Shown in pieces: positions 42,749 to 54,393 of a stretch of DNA of 64,000 nt; within the stretch, counting starts at the first letter, position 1, and every line of letters begins with the position of its first letter. The DNA lies in contig NW_026251726.1 in assembly GCF_025024155.1 (NCBI RefSeq), forward strand, positions 124,001 to 188,000, given 5' to 3'. The position numbers and the translations under genes were made by a program. The notes beneath the pieces were generated by a model. The model was given only the letters and a program-made list of their open reading frames with translations. It did no database searches and had not been told where the DNA came from. Origin of the DNA: Gamsiella multidivaricata (taxonomy: Eukaryota > Mortierellomycota > Mortierellomycetes > Mortierellales > Mortierellaceae).

Positions 42749-43923
42749 TAAAAACAGCCGGCGACCTGAAAACGTTAGCCGGGACGATCAGGGCTGTAAG
42801 AAAGGTTGTAATGACCTTCCGATAACATAAGTGAGGTTAAGCATTACTGGAACATGCTGAAGAGGCGAGAAAGGATGAGCAAGGAAGAGTTCGGTGGTAA
42901 ACTGCACAATTCTCAGTAACTGTAGCGTTCCTACTCTCCTTCGCTGGGAGCCCATTACACGTTACACGAGGGCGAGGGAGTAATCTGACAATAAGCATGG
43001 CTCCGGTTGGCGAATGCTGCACTCTTTTTTCCCCTTTCCCTTCCTTCCCCTCTTTCCCTTCTTTCCACATTCACCCTCCCTCAATCCATCAGGAACTGCC
43101 TCGTATCTCTCTCATCTGTTCTCGCTCTTCTGTCTGTCTCTCGTACGTCTCTGCTCGATCTCAATAAGGACAACCCAGCGGCTACTCATTGGTAACAAAG
43201 ACACAGTTTATCTGCCAAAGCCCCACTCCTGAATGTGCCTGAGCAACCACAGTCGAGTCAAGAGTGCTAATGCTAGAATGGCCGAGATAAAGAGGACAGC
43301 CATTCATGTGCAATGGATATTAATCCCTTCTTTCATGCTCACAGGAATCTCTGCTAGAAGTGACGAGGGAAGCGAATATCACTCCGCTTGACCGCCTTAT
43401 TCGTGTGCAGACCGTCTTAAACAAATAATTGGAGTAGAGAACATTGCACAGGGACGGACCATCTCCTCGGCTGGGAGAAAGAACTCGAGAAACAGATCCC
43501 TGTTGAGGTGGGGCACTGTTTCTTGTCATTCGATAGTAACCTATAGGCATGTTTTAAGCTTATTAACCCTTCATGTTTCATGATGGGCAATTGGGTATCG
43601 CTGCTAGGAGGCACAAATCTTCAGGACTACCTCTGCATCCAATCAAAGGAAACAAGAGTCGAATAGACACTTCCGAGGTGCGCCCCATCACTTGCAGAGT
43701 AGCCACATATGATAATATTCATGCATCTGCTATGGATATTAATGTTTTTTATTTAGCATAACTCATTCTGCTCCCACTACGTCTATTGTATACCAGCCCA
43801 CTGCGACTTATTGGTTCCCCATTGCGCTACTGAAGTGTCTGTCAAGTACAAATACGTATACTGGCTACTCGCACAGGTATATTAATCGAGCACAAGGTCA
43901 CTAATATCACCGCCATCTCCTCT
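42749..43923. other. Intergenic, upstream region of the NACHT gene
   Basis: About 1.2 kb with no ORF above 80 codons of interest. A strong polypyrimidine stretch lies at 43016-43092. Regions around 43300-43760 are AT-rich with no recognisable feature. Confidence 0.4.
43016..43092 (+). promoter_or_regulatory. Polypyrimidine tract upstream of the NACHT gene
   Basis: Seventy-odd bases of almost pure C/T on the plus strand (CTTTCCCTTCCTTCCCCTCT and similar). CT-rich tracts precede most genes of this window close to the ATG; this one lies ~830 bp upstream, so either transcription starts far upstream with a 5' intron, or it serves an unseen transcript. Confidence 0.3.
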
Positions 43924-46900
43924 ATGATACAGGAGAAACTCCCTCAGAGAAGCAACATGTTTGACAGAACTTTTTTGTCACCGCGAAACGTTCTCTCGCC
44001 ACAAAAGGAGCTGGAGCTCGCCAACTTTTACGTGGAGAATGCGCGCAAAACCAAGGATCTGGAAATTGCTTTAGCATTGTGCGACGATGCGGGGGCCGCG
44101 TTATCCCGGATGAAAAGAGCTGCGAAAAAGCTTCTTACAATTCCCCTGTCCGTCGAGGATCAAGCCCTGCGCGATGGATTCGCCGGCGCCTGCTTCGAGC
44201 ATGCCAACCTATTGGAGAGATTGGGATATAGCAAAATGGCGGAGGTCAGTTACAAGAGGGCAGAAAAGTGGGGGTAAGTGACAGGTATCTGCGCTCTACT
44301 TATTCGCATTGGCCGGCTATATCGTACGCCGTACTTAACCCATCTCTTAATTTGTTGAATGTCCTCTGACTTCAACAGCTATGTGCGTCCTACAAAAGAT
44401 CCAGGCCCTACAGTTTCCTCTTCCACCGAGAGCGCCGGCTGCGACATCGCACGGGTCCCTAAGGATATCTTTCCTGATGATATGCGTCAGCCCACCGTCA
44501 AGTGTACTTTACCCGACGCAGATGAACGACTCAAGGACACTTCCCAACTCGCTTACTGCCTTGCCCTTCTGCAAGCCACACTGTCACTCGGTGAGGAATT
44601 TGAACCAAGTGCAGCCAGCTGGGTGAAAGCCACGGAGAACAACACAGAGGAAAAAGAAAGACTCAAGGCGATGGGCATAGATCTGATCCAGGCCTTTAGT
44701 CGCGATGAGCTCAAAGATACCGGGGCCATCGCAGAAGTCGTGTGCCTGGCCCCGTTTCTTGAAAAGGAATATTTCCATTCTCTGCTCATGCTATTTGTCG
44801 ATGGTGTTGATAAGTCCAGCCTGCTGGATGTGCAGTCCCTTAAAGGGCTGGCGCAGCTGGTCCAAAACGCTCCCGAAGGCTACCTCGACTCGGATGACCT
44901 AGCCACGATTCTGCGCAACCTCAACACCCGTCTACAGGATACTCACGCTCAGTCTTTAGACCACATCTGCCGTCTCACACTCGCGGTGTCCAATGTCCTG
45001 GATGCCATGGCCGATACCAAGGTCTCTGGCTTAGAGCGTGTAGAGCTGCACGAGCCACTTTCTGCCTATTTGAATGAGCTGCAAGCCAGCCGCGACCCTT
45101 ATTTGGCGTACCAGGCTGCCTACGCCTTCCAGGCGCTGCAGCGCGTCCCAGACAACGAATCGCCCTGGCAAGCAACGATGCGGCGTACTGGAGTTGTTTT
45201 GAAGGGCGTCTCGGGGCTAGTTAGCGCCGCAAAAGGTCTGGACGTTAAAGGCTTCATCACAGAACTCGGGCATCTTCAAGAAGGAATGGGAGAGGTGATC
45301 CAGGTAGCGAAAATCGGTTATGAAGGCGTGAGCGCACTGGTCGAGAGCGGACAAGGACTTTTGGAATCTCTCATAGTCGGTCTCAGCTTCAAGAAGAAAC
45401 GTGCCTGGTATACAGCACTGCGCGGGACAGACACGTTGCTTCGGGACGGCCAACTTGCCAAGTTCAAGATCCTGGTCTGTGAAGCGCCTTGCCAGCGTGA
45501 TCTAGCCTTTCAACTAGGAGTATGCCAGCGCCTGGGGGATCTTGCCGCCAATCCACTGTGGGGCATCGAGTCTCGCCAAGGCGCTGTTGCGTTTCTGGGC
45601 GAGATGTACCGAAACGATGTGGTGTGGGGCCAGCAAGCTCTCGTCAAGCAATGGATCCTTCACATTCTCATGCAGTTGGCTTCGACATTTGCCTCAACTA
45701 TGCCAAGTATGTATGATGAACGGATGTGTGAGAGGTTCTTGCCTTATTATAAAGTACGAAGTTCACGACCTAGCAGATACTAATAGCCATACTATATTCT
45801 ATTGCGGTCTATGCGATACATGGTGTAGGTGTCGAATCTTTGTTGCAAGAGTTGGAGTCGAATGGTGATGAGGCGAAAAGGGTTCTTTATCAAGATTGCC
45901 GAAAGGAAAGTCGAAGCTTACATCCGCTGCAGGTCACCATACCAACTGTCGCGTCTCGATCATTGCTTGATCTTGTTCAGAACAAGTCCGATGTTGAAGC
46001 CGACCTGAGACAACTGAGGAAGCAACGATTGAAGGAACGAGGCGAAGCCGTGTACATCCCCCCTCAAGCCAAGGCTAACCTGCAAGCGTCCGATGACAAC
46101 CTGTTCGACTTGACAAAAGAAGTTGAAGGCTTCCTGAGCAGTGAACGTAAGGTGATGCTCCTGCTAGGCGATTCGGGTGGAGGCAAGTCGACCTTTAACC
46201 GGCAGCTCGAGTGCGACTTGTGGGATGCCTACAAGAAAAAGGAAGACAGGATTCCACTCTTTATCAACCTACCCGCCATCGACAAGCCGGAGCAGGATTT
46301 AATCGCCAAACAGTTACGCAAAACGGGTTTTACAGAGCCCCAGATCAGAGAGTTAAAGGTCTACCGCCAGTTCATCTTGATTTGCGATGGGTATGATGAG
46401 AGTCAGCAGATCCATAACTTGTACATAAGCAACGGACTGCAGGTGGGAGAATGGAGAGCTCAGATGATCATTAGCTGCCGCAGCGAGTACCTTGGCCTCG
46501 ATTATCGGGATCAGTTCCAACCAGCAGATCGCTATCACCAAGCGAAACCAGAATTGTTTCAAGAAGCGGTCATTGCACCATTCTCGAAGGAACAAGTTCA
46601 AGATTACATTGACAAATATGTGTCTGCAAATACACTGCTGTGGAGTGCGGCAGACTATTCAAAGGCTCTCGTTCTGATTCCTAGCCTTCAAGACCTGGTC
46701 AAGAACCCGTTTATGTTAACCCTATCATTGGAGGTCTTGCCGCGCATGGTGGATCCAGGACATAACCTCTTGGCCGCCCAAATAACTAGAGTTACATTGT
46801 ACGACCACTTCGTTGAGCAATGGCTGGAGCGCGGCAAAAAGCGGTTAGCGGAGACAAGCTTGTCAGGTGGGGAACGACGCGCCTTTGAAGTCTTAGTTAA

Positions 46901-49900
46901 GGAAGGTTTTACAGAGAACGGCATCGCCTTTTTGAAGGACCTGGCAACAGCTATCTACGAACGTCAATCAGGAAACCCAGTAGTAGAATACAGACGCTTT
47001 GTCGACGAAGGGACTTGGAAGGACGTGTTCTTTGGGCGAGACTACGAGAAGCAACTACTCCTTGAAGCTAGCCCGTTCAGCCGCAGCGGCAATCAGTACC
47101 GTTTTATTCATAAATCGCTCCTGGAGTACTGCGTCGCTCGAGCAGTTTTTGAACCACGAGAGAACGGTAACAGCGCGGGATCGGCACCAGCATTGTACAC
47201 TCGAAGGAGCGCGAGTTCAGTATCGAGCTTTGAGAATCGAGGCGGTTACAAGGAAGAGTCTTCTACCACTGCACACGCTGTGCTCGAATCGGTTTTAACG
47301 CGAATCAATTTCGCGGGTGAGTCTTCGATTTTGCATTTTTTGGAGGAGCGAGTCCGACAAGACGCTGTCTTTGAAAAGCAGTTAATCGCCGTCATTGAAC
47401 GGTCGAAAACGGACAAGACGGTGCGCTTGGCGGCAACCAATGCTATTACGATACTGAACGTGGCCCGTCCCGCCGTCAAATATGAACTACCGGAACCGGA
47501 TCAGCGCATCACCAGCACCTCTCAACTCGCATACTGCCTCAGTTTGTTGCCCAGTCCGAAGCTTTCTGCTGAAGAACTCGATGAAACAGAACGCGCCTGG
47601 TCGCAAGCCAAAGTTACGGATCCTGATGAACAGAAAAGGCTGCGCATGCTAGCAACAGATCTGGTCGAGGCCTTCATCGACGAGGAGGACTTTCAACAGG
47701 AAACCATAGTCGCGGAAGTGGCTCAAAGAGAGTTCAAAAAGCTACCTGTGAAATTTATCGACGGAATCCGTCATGGCGCTTTATTGGAGATCCATCAACT
47801 CGAAGGGCTGGCACAATTGATGCAGGACGCTACACCGGGATACCTTGAAGCTGATGATCTGGTCGATATATTGGAGGCTCTCAGTACGCGCTTACAGCAC
47901 ACCCACCATCAATCGACCGAGCATCTGTATCTATTGGCGCTGACGGTATCGCACGTTCTGGATGCGATGGCCGATTGTCATGTCAAGGACTTGAGCCACG
48001 AACAATTGCATAAACCCTTCTCTGCCTATTTGAATGAGCTGAAGGGTAGCTCAGACCCTTATCTGGTATATCAAGCGGCCTATGCCTTTCAAGCTTTACT
48101 GCATGTCCCCAACGACGAATCTTTGGTGCAAACCACGCCATGGCGCACGATAAAAGTGGCACAAGGTGTTTCAGGCGTCGCGAGCGCGGCCAAGGATCTG
48201 GATCTCGAGAACTTTATTGGTCAACTGGCGCATATTCAAGAAGGACTGCCTACATCCCATGTCGTTCAAATCATCATCGCGAACCAAAGGGTGACCTCGC
48301 TGGTGGAGAGCGGGAAATCCTTTCTAGAGTCTATCAAAGAAAGCTTCAAGGACAGAAACCCGTGGTATCCAGCATTACGCGGCATAGACACGTTGCTTCA
48401 GGACGGCCAACTAGCGAGATCCAAGAAGCTGGCCTGTGGAGCGCCCTGCCGGCGAGACCCTGCCTTTCAATGGGGTGTATGCCAACGCCTAGGGATCCTC
48501 GCAGGCAATCCGCTCTGGGATGAGTTTACGCGCCAAAATGCCGTCGCATTTTTAGGCGAGCTGTACGAGGATGATGCGCAATGGGGCCAGCATGCCACCG
48601 TCAAGCAATGGATCCTTAAAATCCTTATCCATTTGGAGGCTTCGACTGAGAGTCCGGTAAAAGATCGCGCCGGCATGCTCCTTCAAGAGTTGGAAAGGAA
48701 TGGCGATGCAACGAAACGTGCTCTGTTTCAAACCTGCCTCAAGGAGAGGCCCGCCTCGTATCCGTTGGCGGTTGCTTTACCCCAGCCGACATCTTCGCTC
48801 CTGCTCAATCGTGTTCAGAACAGGCCAGATGTTGAAGCCGACCTGCAACGACTGAGAAAGCAGCGACTGGAGGAACGAGGTAATGCCGTCTATATCCCTC
48901 TTCAAGCCAAGGCCAATCTGCAAGCGTCCGATGACAACCTGTTCGACTTGAAAAAAGAAGTTGAAGGCTTCCTGAGCAGTGAACGTAAGGTGATGCTCCT
49001 GCTAGGCGATTCGGGTGGAGGCAAGTCGACCTTTAACCGGCAGCTCGAGTGCGACTTGTGGGATGCCTACAAGAAAAAGCACGGCCGAATTCCACTCTTT
49101 ATCAACCTATCCGCCATCGACAAACCGGAGCAGGATCTGATCACCAAACAACTACGTAGGGCATTGTTCTCCGAGTCCCAGATCAGAGAGTTGAAGGTCT
49201 ACCGCCAATTCATCTTGATTTGCGATGGATATGATGAGAGTCAGCAGATCCATAACTTGTACACAAGCAATCGATTGAATCAGCCGGGAGAATGGAGAGC
49301 TCAGATGATCATTAGCTGCCGCAGCGAGTACCTTGGCCTCGTTTATCGGGATCGATTCCAACCAACCGACCGGGATTATAGCGCCGCATCGAGGGTCTTT
49401 CTGGAAGCAGTAATCGTTCCATTTTCCATGAGTCGAGTTCAAGACTATGTCAAGCAATACGTGTGCATCAACAGACCCCTCTGGCGGACAAAGGACTACT
49501 TAAAGGCTTTCAGTCTGATTCCCAGCCTGCAAGACCTGGTCAAGAACCCCTTTATGTTGACGCTGTCCTTGGAGGTACTGCCGCGCATGGTGGATCCAGG
49601 ACAAGATCTCTCGGGTGTCCGGGTCACGAGAGTCGCGTTGTATGACCAGTTTTTGGAGCAATGGTTGGAGCGAGGCAAGAAGCGGCTCGTTGAGAAGAAG
49701 GACTTGAATTATCAAGAGAAAAAGGTGTTCGAGAACTTGTCCGACGATGATTTTGCACAGAACGGAGTTACCTTTCTGAGAGCGTTAGCGGCAGCGATGT
49801 ACAAAGAGCAAGCGGGCAATCCGGTGGTCGAGTACTCGCCATTTCGCGATCAAGGGACATGGAAAGAAGATTTCTTTAGCCGAGATGACGAGAAGCAGCA

Positions 49901-51425
49901 GCTCTTGCGAGAGGCATGTCCTCTGACCCGCAGCGGCAATCAGTACCGGTTTATCCATAAATCACTGCTAGAGTACTGCTTGGCCCGAGCAGTGTTTGAG
50001 CCACGAGACAGTGCGAGCGCGAGTCGTGCAGCTTTAACTCAAGCCATACCGCGTCGAGGGAGCGTCGATTCTATCATGAGCTTTGAAAACCAGGCTGCTG
50101 TAGAGGAAGCCGTGGCGGCCAATGAACAGGCGGTGCTCGATTCACCCTTGGCACGGAGAAGCTTTGTGGATGAGCCGTCGATTCTGCACTTTTTAGCAGA
50201 GCGTGTCCAGCAGGAACCTCTCTTCAAGCAGCAGCTGCTCGTTATGATCGAATGCTCGAAAACCGACAAAGAGGCGCGCAAGGCGGCGGCCAATGCGATC
50301 ACGATATTGGTCAAGGCAGGTGTACAGTTCAATAGAGCGGATCTGAAAGGCATCCAGATTCCAGGGGCGGACCTCAGCTATGGCGCGTTCGATTCTGCCC
50401 AGCTGCAAGGGGCGGATTTGAGAAAAGTCAATCTGCGCAACGTTTGGCTACGTCAGGGCAATTTGAACAACGCACAGATGGCGCGCGTGCAGTTTGGCGA
50501 ACGGCCGTATCTCTTAGAAGATGATGAGGTGCGTTCCTGTGCGTATTCGCCTGATGAGAAGTTCTGTGCGGTAGGTCTCGGCGACGGCACGATCAGTATG
50601 TATGATACTTCGAGTTGGGCAAAAGCCTACACCTTGCGTGGTCATACCGACTCAGTTACGAGCGTGGTGTATTCGCCCAGTGGCCAGCAGATCGCCTCAG
50701 GTAGTAAAGACGGGACGGTGCGAGTGTGGGATGCGCAAACCGGCGCACCTGGTCCTGTCTTAAGCGGCCATACCAGCGGTGTCACGAGCGTGGTGTACTC
50801 ACCTAATGGCCAGCAGATCGCCTCGGGAAGTGACGACGGGACGGTGCGACTGTGGGACGCGCAAACCGGCGCACCTGGTCCCATTTTAAGCGGCCATACC
50901 AGCGGTGTTGCGAGCGTGGTGTATTCACCTAGTGGCCAGCAGATCGTCTCGGGAAGTAACGACGGGACGGTGCGACTGTGGGAAGTGAATTCGGGTCAAT
51001 GTTTGGCAGTGGTTGAAGATTTCCATGGACTAATCACAAGCATCACCTGGAACGCTACTCCAAACGGCACCTATTTCGCAACCGGCTGTAACGATAAGTC
51101 TGTTCGCATGTGGCAGGTCATAGAAGAGGAGGATCGCTATCAGGTGTGCCTGCATTGGAGTTCGATGCATGACAGACTTATCATGTCAAATGCATCTATC
51201 CAAAACGTGCAAGACTTAAGCAGGATAAATATGCGGCTATTAGAACAACGCAGCACTGTGGGTCAGCCGATTCTGCCTTTGAGCTTCCGCGAGGTAAGCA
51301 AAAAGCTAATTAGCATGGCGTCCGTGGCGTATAGACTCAAGGCGCCATCAAACCGCAATATGATGGATACCGCCGCCACAGCCGATTCTCCTGCTGTACA
51401 GTCAGCAAGCCGGTCGACCCGGTGA
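43924..51425 (+). CDS. NLR-like protein: duplicated helical + NACHT units, pentapeptide repeats and WD40
   Basis: Three exons, 43924-44273, 44379-45706 and 45829-51425, in frame, 2,424 aa. Order: short helical N-terminus (~1-115); helical module A1 (~160-520); NACHT1 with Walker A GDSGGGKST (~672) and Walker B FILICDGYDES (~741); module A2 (~1110-1490); NACHT2 with the same Walker motifs (~1618 and ~1687); pentapeptide repeats of the A(D/N)LxX type (~2053-2117); WD40 repeats (~2124-2324); a 100-residue tail. Both NACHT copies include winged-helix-like signatures (LVKNPFMLTLSLEVLPRMVD; QYRFIHKSLLEYC). This is the layout of fungal NOD-like receptors, in which WD40 repeats sense a ligand and the NACHT ATPase oligomerises; HET-E/HET-D are the known examples in allorecognition. 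No HET, sesA or other known effector domain was seen. Two NACHT domains in one chain is unusual. The second Met (43957) is an alternative start. Confidence 0.88.
46083..46241 (+). repeat. NACHT1 copy of a near-identical 159-bp segment
   Basis: This segment spans Walker A of NACHT1 and matches 48921-49079 with a single mismatch (C versus A at the LFDLT/LFDLK codon). The sequence on either side differs at roughly one base in four or five. Confidence 0.9.
48921..49079 (+). repeat. NACHT2 copy of the near-identical 159-bp segment
   Basis: Second copy, offset by 2,838 bp (946 codons exactly), covering Walker A of NACHT2. Further matching stretches occur around Walker B and the CRSEYLGL strand. 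Confidence 0.9.
50640..51017 (+). repeat. Three near-identical 126-bp WD40 repeats
   Basis: Units begin at 50640, 50766 and 50892 (period 126 bp, 42 aa). Each encodes VVYSP(S/N)GQQI, SGS.DGTVR and W(D/E); differences are concentrated at a few codons such as SK/SD/SN before DGTVR. The preceding and following WD repeats are much more divergent. Confidence 0.9.
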
Positions 51426-54393
51426 ATGCCTTTTCGCTTGCTTGAAAGGCGAAGGTGATGCAAATAGGAGAATAGCGCTAGTATGTTGAATTTTATTATC
51501 TAGTGTATGAATTGCGCTTTCGGAAGAAATTATACAGAGCATTCTTTGTCAATGACAATTTACAAAAAAAAAAAATGGTAACCAAGAGCAAAACTAAAGC
51601 ACTCAGTGGGTTCGTAAAACCAAAGAGTGAGAGGTAAAGTAATGAGCAGTGGGGAAATAACACTAGGATAACTAGGATCGCAGGCGAGTGTATGCCTATA
51701 AATGTTACCTTTGCAGCGCGCTATTTCACATGTATGTACTACAGGCAGGAGAAACATATTTCTCCTGATTCTGTACCATCCTAACGAACAGCAATATCCC
51801 GACTTGCTTCACAAACACTGGTTGGTGATGTAGTTTGTTCGTGCTCTGCCGCCTCCTGACTTCCTGTATCGTTGTCCACAGATATCGCCAGAGTCGTTCA
51901 CAACCTGGCATTGAAACTCCATGTCTAGGTACGAGGTGTAGAAACGGCCCAGAGCGTTGTCCTTGCGCGAGGACTTCGGTCTTGGGCCCCTCGCTAATAG
52001 TCTTTGTGACGGAAGAGCGTCGTTGCATTATTCAGGTTTGGGTATGGTGCCAAGTTCGAGGGATTCATATAACCGATACCATCCGTCTGCTGCGCTATAA
52101 CTGTTTCGTACGTCACGTCGGCGCTGCTCCAAAGAATTTGCTGTACAGAGAGCTATATCTGGTACGGCAAAGGGTGAAGCATTGGCGAGGCCGCGAGAGG
52201 ACGGAGGAGGCACGCGTGAACGGGAGGGCGGTGGAGGCGCTTGATAGAGCATGCGTTGAGTGAAGGAAGAATTAGGACGAGCGCTATACACACACCTATA
52301 CTACGCAGTGTCGGATGAGGTCCTTATGGAAGCAGAACTAGAGCAAGCTTGCAACTCCCGAAGCGACTGTGAGACTTGTGGTGTTACCGGGTTGCGTGGA
52401 AAGAGGAGAGTGAATCGAGTGTGAAATTGAACGATGAAACCTTGCTGATCTGACATTAAAGACAGTTGCTGTTGTACTGCAAGAGGAGGAGAAGGGTTTT
52501 TGGGAAGCCCTCTTTTGCCGCGGCGGGACGTAGCATAGATACTGGCTTCGCTCCTTGCAGATGCTTCTGGCGATTGCTGTGTTGTGATTTCCACGTCCGC
52601 TGGCGCGTCCAAGATTTCATATGACCCACCACAAAGTTGGTCTTGTGCAAGGCTATTGTGGACGGAGTATTGTAAACCTTCTCTACGTGTACGCTAATAG
52701 CGTCGGGTCAAGAGAGTTTACAGAAGCATTGAAGCACGCAAAAGACGTGTTAGCAATAAGTTTGGGGCCAGCAAATTTCAGGCAGCATTTGGAGGATATG
52801 GAGTTACAGACTTACAAATAATCATCTTACAGAAAGCCCACTATAACTATTATCGCTATCATCCCCGTCTCCGTCCTTACCGAACATTAGATGTTCGCCC
52901 ATGGGCCTTTCATTGGTGTAGCCTTCGTCACGGTAATCATCGTCGACATCGTCGACATCGTCGTCAAAAGCGAAATCGTTGTCATATTCGTTCTGACTGG
53001 CCATTGCAAAACACGTCTAAAGTGAAGAATTGCATGCGTTGTGTGAAAAATAGTGGCACGAAGAGTTTTATTGAGAATAGACAAAAGACAAGGCTCTGCA
53101 ATGTGAACCAGCATGTGCGCTGATTGTGCCTATGCTGCTTCCCAACAGGTTTGTGCTGGTTCATCAAACGGTTTGTGCCTTTTTTGTTCAGCTCAGATCT
53201 CTGCACCAAACAATCCCAAACCCTTGAGTACTCCTCTTAACGTCCGAAAGCATGCATGGAAGCGCGCCATGCTTTTAGAACTGAGAACAGCAACCTTCGC
53301 TCTGCATATAGCTGTGGGAGGATGCGTGCAGATTATTTAATACTTTTCATTTCCAGACCTAGCCCTCACATAGACAATGCGTGCCACAATTAAGTTGGAG
53401 AGCAAATGACGACCGTGTATAGTTTGTTGCTGCTAATCCCAGACAGTGGAAAAGGAATCGGGAATACCTTCATTGTTGATGAAAATGTGGTTGGCAACAC
53501 TAATCGATGTTCCGTAAATAGCCCCGGATTGACGGTTAGCTGCGTGCAGTGGGCTTCACTCACCTCTTCTTCATTTGATCTGTTCAACCCTTGCGCCTGC
53601 CATATGGCGTCGGATGAGGCTGGGGGTGGGGGATAGGACGTATTATCTTTGCTTGCTCTTTGCTGAGTTAACATTCCGACCACTTCCATAACACTTCTGC
53701 TTGTTTTGTGTTTTGAGTTTGTTTGTTGTATCAAACTTCTCTAATCTCCCACATCAAATATGGAGTGGAAGCCAACTCATCGCTTTTTCTTCTAGGTGCG
53801 CTTATGAGGCGCAAAATGAATGCATATTTGAGTAAGGCTCCAGAATATTGTCCATAGATATTGAGAGTCGCGAATGTCTCTCTCATTGCGTCTTGGCTTT
53901 TTCCTTAAGCTGTGGGTCATCACGATACGAGACGCAGTTGGCTCCGTACTTGATCTGTGTTTCCGATATTTGACGCCGTGGATGTGTTGCTGAAGGGTTT
54001 CCTGGATCCGGCACCGCGTGTATATAGTCGTAGTACGCGCCATGCTGCTGGGCGCGCTCGTCACTAAAATTTGTTCAGGAACGGGCTGGCGGGAAAAAAA
54101 TAGGCCTCCAAGCAATTGGAGCTGTAAGGAGGCAGAGCCTCGTTCCTTCTCACGAGCTCTTGAACCAACGAACGCTCTCGACCCACTGCCATCACATTCT
54201 ACCCAAACACTGCAGCCAATCCTTCCACCATCCATTGACCTCTTCCATCATTCATCCTCAGCCTCTTTTTTCATCATCTTGTCCTCTCGTCCCTTCTTCA
54301 TCTGTCCTTCCTTTTCCTCTGTCGCACGAGAGAGGTGCTGCTGCAATACCTTATCAACAATTGACTTGTACCTCATATATTGGAGTGATATAA
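51426..54393. other. Gene-poor region with doubtful leftward coding fragments
   Basis: Three kilobases without a gene I can support. On the minus strand, 52301-52640 is open with protein-like composition (YEILDAPADVEITTQQ, then RRGKRGLPKNPSPPLAV); 52028-52290 (Pro/Ser/Arg-rich) lies in another frame; and 52822-53004 encodes a 60-aa Asp-rich peptide. They could be exons of one leftward gene of ~250 aa, but no splice set joined them. A 114-codon minus ORF at 53390-53734 has no recognisable features. The last ~200 bp before 54394 are CT-rich, the promoter of the DENN gene. Confidence 0.35.

Noticed and set aside
46083..51017. Repeats considered as a possible CRISPR-like or satellite array
   Set aside because: All units are in frame within one coding sequence and encode NACHT or WD40 modules; there are no unique spacers.
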